From assembly GCA_031289165.1 (NCBI GenBank), contig JAITPZ010000097.1, positions 1-5,680 of the forward strand: a stretch of 5,680 nucleotides of DNA, given 5' to 3'. A program made the position numbers and the translations under genes. The notes below the pieces were generated by a model, which saw nothing but the letters and a program-made list of their open reading frames with translations, was not told the DNA's origin and ran no database searches. The number at the start of each line of letters is the position of its first letter. Position 1 is the stretch's first letter. This DNA is from Synergistaceae bacterium (GTDB lineage Bacteria; Synergistota; Synergistia; Synergistales; Aminobacteriaceae). Positions 1-5,499 of this stretch are shown one piece after another.

Positions 1-173
1 TGACCAGCCACCCCGGAACGATCAAGGAAATCATAGACGTGGATCTCTCCGTCCCCCGGAAAGCGGGAGACGTAAAGGACTCTCCCCGCTACAACTGGCT
101 CGTCCACAGGGTCTGGAAATCTCTCCACAACGAGGAAAACGCCCCCGCGCAGAACGAAAGCTATGCCATATAA
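1..173 (+). CDS. ABC transporter ATP-binding protein, SsuB/TauB-like (C-terminal end only)
   Basis: This is a partial gene entering from the left edge. The frame starting at base 3 is open for 56 codons and ends at TAA 171-173. The peptide contains SHPGTIKEIIDVDLSVPR followed by SPRYNWLVHRVWKSL. This matches the usual end of ATPase subunits of nitrate/sulfonate/taurine importers, where a 'PG-I' strand leads to a proline/arginine-rich linker and a last helix of the type 'L...IW..L'. The Walker and signature motifs lie outside the window, so the assignment rests on the tail alone. The family energises uptake through a TauC/SsuC-type permease and a periplasmic or lipoprotein binding protein. The last dozen residues (NEENAPAQNESYAI) are polar and probably disordered. 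The gene is convergent with the aldolase block and is probably not functionally tied to it. Confidence 0.68.
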   Translation, partial: TSHPGTIKEIIDVDLSVPRKAGDVKDSPRYNWLVHRVWKSLHNEENAPAQNESYAI

Positions 174-260
174 CTATCGTTCTCATACAGCCGACAGTTC
201 AAAATATATGGAACCCGATGTCAGCCTGAGTTTCAGCGCGGAGGCGGTAATCCCCCGGCG

Positions 261-1223
261 TCACTTCCTTACCAGATGGACAGCGAAGCCGCCGATCTCG
301 ACCTCAAGGTAGGCGACGGCAAGAGACCCGGAGGCGTCGCGTTTTTCAGTCTCGGGCCTCGTTTTGAAGCCCAGGCCCGCGAAATACGCAACGGCGCGGT
401 CCGGGCTCACGGTCGCGATGGCGATGTGTCCGTTTTTCCCGAGGTACATCGTCTTCATGAACTCGAAGCCGACGCCCGCGAAGTGGCTGCTGTTGCCCTG
501 CTTTACGGAAAAACCGAACAGTTTTTCCATCGTCTCCGCGTCCTTCAGCGCCGCGTCCCCGTCGGGCTCGTTGATGCCCAGATGGCGCAGCTCGAAGCCG
601 AGGGAGGTCATCACGGCCTCGCGGCAGAGGCGCGTCACCTCGGCGTAGTTTCCGGCCGCGAGCAGCTCGGGCTTCACCATCCAGCTTCCGCCGACGGCCA
701 GAATTTTGGGGTACGACAGGTAGTCCACCATGTTTTTGACGCTGATGCCGCCGGTGGGAATGTATTTGACGCTGCCGTAGGGTCCGGCGAAGGCTTTTAA
801 CATTTCGAGCCCCCCGGACTGCTCCGCGGGAAAGAACTTCAGCACCGTCAGGCCCAGCTCAAGCCCCTGTTCGATCTGCGAGGGGCTGTTGATCCCCGGC
901 GTGATCGGAATATCGTTGTCCACACAGTACTTCACCACCGTCGGGTTGAAGCCCGGCGAGACGAGAAATTTGGCCCCCGCCGCGACGGCGCGCTTCGCCT
1001 GCTCGACGGTCGTGACCGTCCCCGCGCCGACCAGCAGCGCCGGCAGCTCGGCGGTCATCCGTTTGATGGACTCCTCCGCCGCGTCGGTCCTGAACGTCAC
1101 CTCCGCGACGGGAAGCCTGCCCTCGATCAGCGCGCGACCCAGAGGCAGGGCCTGATCGGGCGTATCCAGCCTGACGACGGGGACGATCCCCACGTCCGCG
1201 ATTTTCTGCAACACTGCGTTCAT
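261..1223 (-). CDS. eda: KDPG/KHG aldolase (Eda type) fused to a C-terminal VOC/glyoxalase-fold domain, 320 aa
   Basis: Residues 1 to about 205 form a class I aldolase that reversibly cleaves 2-keto-3-deoxy-6-phosphogluconate to pyruvate and glyceraldehyde-3-phosphate, or 4-hydroxy-2-oxoglutarate to pyruvate and glyoxylate. The active site appears complete and runs four residues behind E. coli Eda numbering: Glu41 in EVTFRT, Arg45, Thr69 in GAGT, Pro90 in SPGFNP, the Schiff-base Lys129 in LKFFPAE, Thr157-Gly-Gly in PTGG, and Ser180 in VGGSW. Eda alone is about 210 residues. The extra 110 residues read as a VOC fold: an opening strand with His214, and a second module starting GHIAIATVSPDRAVAYFAGLGF and ending in GGFAVHLVRK. 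Possible metal ligands are His214, Glu254, His266 and His316, by pattern only. The ATG at 1221-1223 has a good ribosome binding site. The gene lies 21 nt downstream of the paralogous aldolase and is probably co-transcribed with it. The product is cytoplasmic. The aldolase assignment is firm; the role of the VOC part is unknown. Confidence 0.9.
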   Translation of the reverse strand: MNAVLQKIADVGIVPVVRLDTPDQALPLGRALIEGRLPVAEVTFRTDAAEESIKRMTAELPALLVGAGTVTTVEQAKRAVAAGAKFLVSPGFNPTVVKYCVDNDIPITPGINSPSQIEQGLELGLTVLKFFPAEQSGGLEMLKAFAGPYGSVKYIPTGGISVKNMVDYLSYPKILAVGGSWMVKPELLAAGNYAEVTRLCREAVMTSLGFELRHLGINEPDGDAALKDAETMEKLFGFSVKQGNSSHFAGVGFEFMKTMYLGKNGHIAIATVSPDRAVAYFAGLGFKTRPETEKRDASGSLAVAYLEVEIGGFAVHLVRK

Positions 1224-1231
1224 AACAAAAA

Positions 1232-1240
1232 CCCCTTCCT
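1232..1240 (-). promoter_or_regulatory. Ribosome binding site of the aldolase-VOC gene
   Basis: On the minus strand AGGAAGGGG lies 8 nt before the ATG at 1221-1223. It sits inside the 21-nt gap to the preceding aldolase gene. It supports this start and translation from a shared transcript. Confidence 0.75.
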
Positions 1241-1244
1241 GAAA

Positions 1245-1898
1245 TTAATTCTGTTTGCGGATTGCGGCGATTCTGGCGATGACGTCTTTTGAGGCGGCCC
1301 GGATCGTTTCAGGGGTGCCCTCTTTGCCGCCGGGCTTCGTCAGGGCGGAACCCAGGCCCACGCCCACGGCTCCGGCTTTGAACCAGTCGCCCAGGTTCTC
1401 CGGCGTGACGCCGCCGACGGCCAGCATCTTCGCGTTCGGCAGCGGGCCGCGCGTCGCCTTTATGAACTGGGGGCCCAGCACCTCGCCGGGGAACACCTTC
1501 ACCACGTCGGAGCCCCACTCGAACGCCCGCATCACCTCGGTCACCGAGCCGACGCCGGGGATGTAGGGCACGCCGTAGCGGTTGCAGATGCGCGCCACGT
1601 CCTCGCTGAAGCAGTGGGCGAAGATGAACTCCGCACCCGCCAGCATACAGGCCCGCGCCGTTTCGGGGTCCGCGACGGTCCCCGCCCCCAGAAGCAGGCC
1701 CTTTTTGCCGAGCCGCGCCGTCATCTGCGCCATGATCTCCACCGCGCCCCGATGCGTCATCGAAACCTCGATCACCGGAATCCCGCCCTCGAAGATCGCC
1801 TCCGCCGCCATAATGCCGTACTCGACGTCATCCACCCGGATGATCCCGGCGACTCCCGCGTCCTCGATCTTTTGCAAAACCTCGTACTTGCGTATCAT
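1245..1898 (-). CDS. Divergent KDPG/KHG-family class I aldolase, 217 aa
   Basis: A stand-alone (beta/alpha)8 aldolase of the KDPG/KHG family, about the usual family length. It keeps the general acid/base Glu44 (VIEVSMT), GAGT at 71-74, and the Schiff-base lysine Lys134 in VVKVFPGE. It continues with the typical RGPLPNAK, GGVTPEN and GVGLGSAL blocks. Three places differ from canonical Eda. The Eda phosphate-binding arginine is Thr48. The SPGFNP loop is replaced by AHCFSE (94-99). PTGG is replaced by AVGG (160-163). The chemistry, retro-aldol release of pyruvate from a 2-keto-3-deoxy or 4-hydroxy-2-oxo acid, should be kept, but the substrate may differ, for example a KDPGal-like or unphosphorylated acid. 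The ATG at 1896-1898 was chosen over a TTG five codons upstream (1911-1913) because that stretch contains the GGAGGG ribosome binding site. The gene ends in TAA 21 nt before the aldolase-VOC gene. The family is certain; the substrate is open. Confidence 0.85.
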   Translation of the reverse strand: MIRKYEVLQKIEDAGVAGIIRVDDVEYGIMAAEAIFEGGIPVIEVSMTHRGAVEIMAQMTARLGKKGLLLGAGTVADPETARACMLAGAEFIFAHCFSEDVARICNRYGVPYIPGVGSVTEVMRAFEWGSDVVKVFPGEVLGPQFIKATRGPLPNAKMLAVGGVTPENLGDWFKAGAVGVGLGSALTKPGGKEGTPETIRAASKDVIARIAAIRKQN

Positions 1899-1905
1899 AC
1901 TGAGT

Positions 1906-1911
1906 CCCTCC
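1906..1911 (-). promoter_or_regulatory. Ribosome binding site that fixes the start of the divergent aldolase
   Basis: GGAGGG on the minus strand lies 7 nt before the ATG at 1896-1898. A longer reading from the TTG at 1911-1913 would translate this site as coding sequence, so the ATG is the better start. Confidence 0.8.
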
Positions 1912-1977
1912 AATGATTTTTATGAAATTCAATTCCGAAGCCCCGCATCTGCGGTAACCCCATCCCCATACCGGGTT

Positions 1978-1998
1978 CAAAGGGTCCACGACCCTTTG
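1978..1998. repeat. Perfect inverted repeat (9-bp stem, 3-nt loop) in the livF-aldolase gap
   Basis: CAAAGGGTC at 1978-1986 and GACCCTTTG at 1990-1998 are exact reverse complements with a CAC loop. The hairpin forms on either strand. On the minus transcript it lies about 30 nt after the livF stop and is not followed by a U-run, so an intrinsic terminator is not supported. With the adjacent stem at 2005-2021 it looks like a compact intergenic repeat element or a transcript-end/processing structure. Confidence 0.6.
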
Positions 1999-2004
1999 CG
2001 AGGT

Positions 2005-2021
2005 CCGGGGCAGCGCCCCGG
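2005..2021. repeat. GC-rich inverted repeat (7-bp stem, 3-nt loop) just after livF
   Basis: CCGGGGC at 2005-2011 pairs exactly with GCCCCGG at 2015-2021 around an AGC loop. It begins 8 nt beyond the livF TAA. A CCCCGGGG palindrome at 2016-2023 adds a competing pairing. On the plus strand it is soon followed by TTTT at 2027-2030, but no plus-strand gene reads into it. On the minus transcript no U-run follows. A role in mRNA 3'-end protection of the liv transcript, or membership of a dispersed repeat family, is possible; neither can be decided here. Confidence 0.55.
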
Positions 2022-2028
2022 GGTCCTT

Positions 2029-2736
2029 TTACTCGCCCAGATAGGCGGCGCGAATCTCCTCCATCTGCGCCAGGTCGGAGGCTTTCCCCGAGAGCGTCAC
2101 CCGTCCCGTCTCCAGAACGTAGCCGCGATCGGCGATCGACAGCGCCATGCTGGCGTTCTGTTCGACCAGCAGAACCGGCGTTCCCATTGCGCGCACGCTC
2201 ACAATGGTGTCGAACACCTCCTGCACCAGAATCGGGGCCAGGCCCATAGAGGGCTCGTCCAGCAGAAGGAGTTTGCAGTCGCTCATCAGCGCGCGGCCCA
2301 AAACCAGCATCTGCTGCTCTCCGCCCGAGAGCGTCCCGGCGACCTGACGCCTCCGTTCCCTTAAAAGCGGAAAGAGCGCGTAGACTTTTTCCAGGCTCTC
2401 TCTGACGCCCTCCCCGTCCGTGCGGGTGTAGGCCCCCAACAGCAGGTTTTCATGCACCGACAGGTTCAGAAAGGCAAGCCGTCCCTCCGGAACGTGGGAA
2501 ATTCCCCTGCGCACGATATCGTGAGGCCGGACGTTGCGGAGTTCCTGCCCGGAATACCTGACGGAACCGCCGCAAAGCTCCGCCAGGCCGGACAGAGCCC
2601 TGAGAATGCTCGTTTTTCCCGCGCCGTTGGCCCCGACGAGCGTGACGATCTCGTGCCGGTCCACGGAAAAGGAGACGCCCCGGACCGCCTCGATGGCGCC
2701 GTAGGAAACTCTGAGGTCCTCTACTTCCAGCAGCAT
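2029..2736 (-). CDS. livF: Branched-chain amino acid-type ABC importer ATPase LivF, 235 aa
   Basis: This is one of the two cytoplasmic ATPases that drive the LivHM channel. It shows Walker A GANGAGKT (35-42), the LivF-typical HVPEGR (81-86), the ABC signature LSGGEQQ (136-142), and Walker B LLLLDEP (156-162) with catalytic Glu161 followed by SMGLAP. The switch position reads LLVEQNA (189-195), without the usual H-loop histidine, which is the normal state in LivF. The ending MEEIRAAYLGE is also typical. Length and motif order match the family, and close identity to E. coli LivF is visible around ERRRQVAGTLSGGEQQM. The ATG at 2734-2736 overlaps the livG stop by one base (TGATG), with GGGAGG 9 nt upstream. 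The reading frame stays open much further upstream inside livG, but that is a shadow. Family certain; the transported substrate is not shown by the ATPase. Confidence 0.95.
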   Translation of the reverse strand: MLLEVEDLRVSYGAIEAVRGVSFSVDRHEIVTLVGANGAGKTSILRALSGLAELCGGSVRYSGQELRNVRPHDIVRRGISHVPEGRLAFLNLSVHENLLLGAYTRTDGEGVRESLEKVYALFPLLRERRRQVAGTLSGGEQQMLVLGRALMSDCKLLLLDEPSMGLAPILVQEVFDTIVSVRAMGTPVLLVEQNASMALSIADRGYVLETGRVTLSGKASDLAQMEEIRAAYLGE

Positions 2737-3527
2737 CAGAATTTTCCTCCCTTTCCGAGATACGCTTCGATAACGGCGGGATTGGTCCTGATTTCCCCCG
2801 GCGTCCCCTCCGCGATCAGCTTTCCGAAGTTGACGACGGAGATGTGGTCGCAGACGTTCATGACGAGCTGCATGTGATGCTCGATCAGGAGGATGGTCAC
2901 TTTGAACTCGTCGCGAATCCAGAGAATCGTTTTCGCGAGCCGGTCCACCTCCTGAGGGTTCATGCCCGCCGCCGGCTCGTCGAGCAGCAGGAGCCGGGGC
3001 GACGTGGCGAGAGCGCGCGCGATCTCCAGCCTGCGCTGTATCCCGTAGGGCAGGCTGCTCGCCCTGCTGTGCGCGTACTGCGTCAGGGAGAGCCGGTCGA
3101 GCAGGGCCATGCACTCGTATTCCAGCTCGTCCTCACGCCGGCGCACGGACGGCGCGCGAAACAGCGCGGGAAAGAGGCCGTACCGGACCCTCATGTGGCT
3201 CGCGATTTTGATGTTCTCGAGCGCGCTCAGTTCCCTGAAAAGACGAATGTTCTGAAACGTCCGGGCGATGCCGCAGGCCGTGAAGTCGTGAATGGACTTT
3301 CCCACGATGTTTTCGCCCCGGAAGAAAATTTCTCCCGACGTCGGGGGGTAGATGCCGGTCAGCATGTTGAATATTGTCGTCTTGCCCGCTCCGTTGGGGC
3401 CGATGATCCCTCCCAGGTCCCCCTCCTTCAGTCTGTAATGGAAGGAATCCACGGCCTGCAGGCCTCCAAAGCGGATGCCGAGGTCGCGCACCTCCAGTAC
3501 GGAAGGATTTTCCGGCGTGATCGGCAT
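2736..3527 (-). CDS. livG: Branched-chain amino acid-type ABC importer ATPase LivG, 263 aa
   Basis: This is the second ATPase of the Liv importer, pairing with LivF under the LivHM permease. It shows Walker A GPNGAGKT (43-50), a Q-loop in ARTFQNIRLF (Gln92), and the LivG-type signature LPYGIQRRLEIARAL (159-173), which replaces LSGGQ. Walker B is LLLLDEP (179-185) with Glu184, followed by AAGMNPQE. The H-loop is LLIEHHM with switch His217; the residue after it is His218, where E. coli LivG has Asp. The ending NPAVIEAYLG is characteristic of the family. The segment from about 110 to 135 (RVRYGLFPALFRAPSVRRREDE) is the loop that is variable in LivG proteins. The ATG at 3525-3527 overlaps the livM stop by one base (TGATG), indicating translational coupling, and GGAGG lies 10 nt upstream within the end of livM. 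Length is normal. I am sure of the family. Confidence 0.95.
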   Translation of the reverse strand: MPITPENPSVLEVRDLGIRFGGLQAVDSFHYRLKEGDLGGIIGPNGAGKTTIFNMLTGIYPPTSGEIFFRGENIVGKSIHDFTACGIARTFQNIRLFRELSALENIKIASHMRVRYGLFPALFRAPSVRRREDELEYECMALLDRLSLTQYAHSRASSLPYGIQRRLEIARALATSPRLLLLDEPAAGMNPQEVDRLAKTILWIRDEFKVTILLIEHHMQLVMNVCDHISVVNFGKLIAEGTPGEIRTNPAVIEAYLGKGGKF

Positions 3528-4534
3528 CAGTCCCTCGCCTCCTCCGGGTTTCGGGGCGCGAGGGGGGGAATCAAAAAGGAAAATTCCTTCCCGTTGCAGA
3601 TCCCGTTGGGCCGATAAAGCATCATCAGCACCAGAGCGAGGCCATAAATGACGAGACGCCAGCCCGCGAGGAAACGCAGCGTCTCGGGGAGGATCGTCAG
3701 GACCATGGCCCCCGCGATGGCCCCGCTCATCGTCCCCGCGCCGCCCGCGTAGAGGTAGACGAGGAAGTCCGTCGAACGGATGTAGGAGAACTGATCCGGG
3801 TGCAGATACCCCAGCAGGTGAGCCAGAAGAGCCCCGGCCACCCCGGCCGTGACGGCGCCGATGATGAAAGCCTGCACTTTATGAGTCGTCGTGTTGATGC
3901 CCATCGTTTCGGCGGCCAGGTCGTCCTCCCGGCAGGATACGCAGGCCCTGCCGAAGGAGGAATAAATGTAGTTGCGCAGAAACCAGATCGTCAGGGCGAA
4001 AAAGGCGAGTATCCACGCGAGGTTGACGTAACGCGGAATGCCCGAAAAACCTCTGGGGCCCCCCACCTGCGGAATCAGGCGGATGACCGCGCGGATGATC
4101 TCGCCGAACCCCAGCGTGACGATGGCGAGGTAGTCGCCCTTCACGCGAAGCGACGGCCGCCCGATGATGTACCCGAAAACCCCGGCCACCGCCCCGGCGG
4201 CAAGGATGGAAATAAGGAACACGAACGGACGCGCCAGAGGAGAAAGCGCGCTGAACTGGAACATGAGCGTCGTTATCGCGGCGGAGGTATAGGCCCCGAC
4301 CGCGACGAACCCCGCCTGCCCGATGGAAAACTGCCCCGTAACGCCGTTGATGAGGTTCAGGCCCATCGTCACCATGCAGTTGATGAGCCCGAACATCAGA
4401 ACCTGGAGGTAGTACGCCTTCAGGTATTGAATCTCCCGCAGGTACGTGACCCCAATGTAAAAGACGATGAGCCCGAGAAGGGGCGCGTATCGTCCGACTC
4501 CGCGCAGAAACCCCGAAAAACCGGTTTTGTCCAT
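3527..4534 (-). CDS. livM: Branched-chain amino acid-type ABC importer permease LivM, 335 aa
   Basis: This is an inner-membrane permease subunit that forms the translocation path with LivH. About nine hydrophobic stretches are visible, roughly at 17-33, 41-62, 71-92, 103-125, 134-150, 171-187, 219-240, 256-284 and 291-307. Family landmarks are present: GLNLINGVTGQFSIGQAGF (58-76), the cytoplasmic coupling motif VKGDYLAIVTLGFGEIIR (131-148), REDDLAAETMGIN (202-214), and YRPNGI (307-312) near the end. A short polar tail with prolines (about 316-335) closes the protein. At 335 residues it matches the shorter LivM class rather than the longer E. coli protein. The ATG at 4532-4534 lies 3 nt after the livH stop, with GAGAAGG 8 nt upstream. 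The LivH/LivM family also serves urea, amide and aromatic or short-chain acid uptake, so the substrate stays open. Confidence 0.93.
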   Translation of the reverse strand: MDKTGFSGFLRGVGRYAPLLGLIVFYIGVTYLREIQYLKAYYLQVLMFGLINCMVTMGLNLINGVTGQFSIGQAGFVAVGAYTSAAITTLMFQFSALSPLARPFVFLISILAAGAVAGVFGYIIGRPSLRVKGDYLAIVTLGFGEIIRAVIRLIPQVGGPRGFSGIPRYVNLAWILAFFALTIWFLRNYIYSSFGRACVSCREDDLAAETMGINTTTHKVQAFIIGAVTAGVAGALLAHLLGYLHPDQFSYIRSTDFLVYLYAGGAGTMSGAIAGAMVLTILPETLRFLAGWRLVIYGLALVLMMLYRPNGICNGKEFSFLIPPLAPRNPEEARD

Positions 4535-4537
4535 GTC

Positions 4538-5422
4538 TCAGACCTTCTCTATAGTGGGCCTGCCCATGAGCCCCTCCGGCCGGAACAGCAGCACCAGTAT
4601 CAGAATGATAAATCCGGCCCCGTAGCCCAGCTCCGAGTTGAAGGCCGTGGCGAAAACCTCGACGATCCCCATCAGCAGCCCCCCCAGAACCGCGCCGGGG
4701 ATGGATCCGATCCCACCCAGAACGGCCGCGACGAACGCCTTGCTCCCGAGCCATACCCCCATCAGAATGTCGATCATCGGATAGGTGAGGGAGTAGAGCA
4801 CTCCCCCCGCGCCCGCCAGAGCGGCGCCGATGAAAAACGTCAGGGCGATGACCCCGTTGACGTCGATGCCCATCAGGGCCGCGGCGTCCTTGTTGAAGGA
4901 CACGGCGCGCATGGCGCGTCCCATTTTCGTGAATTTGACGATTCCGATCAGGAGCGTCAGGAGGATCAGCGAGGCGACGATGTTCGTGATCTGAATCGTG
5001 TTGACGACGGCGTTTCCGTAAACGGAAAACTCCCGAAAGGTGATGAGCTGGGGGAAGGGGCGGTAGTTGGGCCCGATGGCGGGGATCATCCGGGGGAAAT
5101 TTTCGAGGAAGATCGAGACGCCGATGGCCGTGATCAGGACGGACAGGCGGGGCCGATTGCGCAGGGGCCGATAGGCCAGGCGCTCTATAATGACGCTGAG
5201 TACGGCGGGGACGAGCATCGCGGCGATCATGGCCGGAATGAACCCGAACCCCGGAACGCGCGCGACGAAATAGGCCGTGAACGCGCCGATCATGACGAGA
5301 TCGCCGTGCGCGAAGTTGATGAGACGGATGATTCCGTAGACCATGGTATAGCCCATCGCGATAAGCGCGTAGATGACTCCGAGCTGAACTCCAAAGATCA
5401 GAAGCTGTATGAAATGCTCCAC
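4538..5422 (-). CDS. livH: Branched-chain amino acid-type ABC importer permease LivH, 294 aa
   Basis: This is the partner permease of LivM. About eight membrane segments can be seen. Landmarks are YALIAMGYTMVYGIIRLINF (18-37) followed by AHGD, ERLAYRPLR (80-88), LITAIGVSIFLEN (96-108), and GRAMRAVSFNKDAAALMGID (168-187), the cytoplasmic ATPase-contact region. Later come VAAVLGGIGSIPGAVLGG (231-248) and LFRPEGL (279-285) at the end. I place the start at GTG 5420-5422, giving MEHFIQLLIFG, the usual LivH opening, with GAGG 8 nt upstream. A TTG at 5456-5458 would add 12 residues (TIPFEGEEAST) unlike the family and would translate the ribosome binding site. The gene is the first of livHMGF and lies 77 nt after the PanB-like gene. 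A binding-protein gene, often found beside livH, is not present here. Confidence 0.93.
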   Translation of the reverse strand: MEHFIQLLIFGVQLGVIYALIAMGYTMVYGIIRLINFAHGDLVMIGAFTAYFVARVPGFGFIPAMIAAMLVPAVLSVIIERLAYRPLRNRPRLSVLITAIGVSIFLENFPRMIPAIGPNYRPFPQLITFREFSVYGNAVVNTIQITNIVASLILLTLLIGIVKFTKMGRAMRAVSFNKDAAALMGIDVNGVIALTFFIGAALAGAGGVLYSLTYPMIDILMGVWLGSKAFVAAVLGGIGSIPGAVLGGLLMGIVEVFATAFNSELGYGAGFIILILVLLFRPEGLMGRPTIEKV

Positions 5423-5430
5423 AGTGCTCG

Positions 5431-5434
5431 CCTC
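5431..5434 (-). promoter_or_regulatory. Ribosome binding site supporting the GTG start of livH
   Basis: GAGG on the minus strand, within a purine-rich run that also includes GAGGGAG at 5437-5443, lies 8 nt before the GTG at 5420-5422. Its spacing favours the GTG over the upstream in-frame TTG. Confidence 0.6.
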
Positions 5435-5442
5435 TTCTCCCT

Positions 5443-5478
5443 CAAAGGGGATTGTCAAAGGTCGAAAACCCCTTTGAC
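5443..5478 (-). promoter_or_regulatory. Overlapping alternative hairpins in the leader before livH
   Basis: Three related arms occur in the 77-nt gap. Read on the minus strand, arm A is GTCAAAGGGG (5478-5469), arm B is CCTTTGAC (5461-5454) and arm C is CCCCTTTG (5450-5443). A pairs with B over 8 bp (GTCAAAGG with CCTTTGAC, 9-nt loop), or with C over 8 bp (CAAAGGGG with CCCCTTTG, 18-nt loop). The two pairings share bases of arm A and cannot coexist. Arm C touches the purine-rich ribosome binding region of livH. No U-run follows, so this is not an obvious terminator. Regulation is inference; the pairing is exact in the sequence. Confidence 0.4.
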
Positions 5479-5499
5479 CGGGACGTTATGAGCCCCATT

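Noticed and set aside
189..195. LivF protein residues 189-195 lack the H-loop histidine (reads VEQN).
   Set aside because: Coordinates here are protein residues. E. coli LivF also reads VEQN at this place, so it is the family norm and not a defect.
174..260. Search for a shared terminator between the convergent ABC ATPase and aldolase-VOC genes.
   Set aside because: Only a 4-bp stem (CTGA/TCAG) and weak imperfect pairings were found, with no T-run beside them; not enough to call a terminator.
276..800. Plus-strand open frames opposite the aldolase-VOC gene (also 364-648 and 889-1155).
   Set aside because: They are shadows of a clear catalytic gene in a G/C-biased sequence and have no family resemblance.
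1899..2004. Search for a promoter driving the aldolase pair on the minus strand.
   Set aside because: AT-rich bases near 1914-1938 offer weak -10-like words, but none has a matching -35 at proper spacing.
2737..3114. Upstream extension of the livF frame by about 126 codons.
   Set aside because: It overlaps the conserved livG coding sequence, reads as low-complexity Arg/Ala/Pro residues, and LivF homologues begin at the ATG 2734-2736.
3879..4754. A 291-codon minus-strand frame across the livH/livM junction.
   Set aside because: It is out of frame with both permeases, Arg/Gly-rich with no recognisable motif, and no ribosome binding site argues for it.
5453..5458. TTGACA on the minus strand before livH, a perfect -35 consensus.
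   Set aside because: No -10-like hexamer lies 16-18 nt downstream; that position is purine-rich and GC-rich and holds the ribosome binding region. The word is part of the inverted repeat.
3800..5491. A 563-codon open frame on the plus strand opposite livM and livH.
   Set aside because: Its translation is an almost purely charged and polar string without any domain. It lies exactly antisense to two well-conserved permeases. Biased third-position G/C in those genes removes stops on the other strand.
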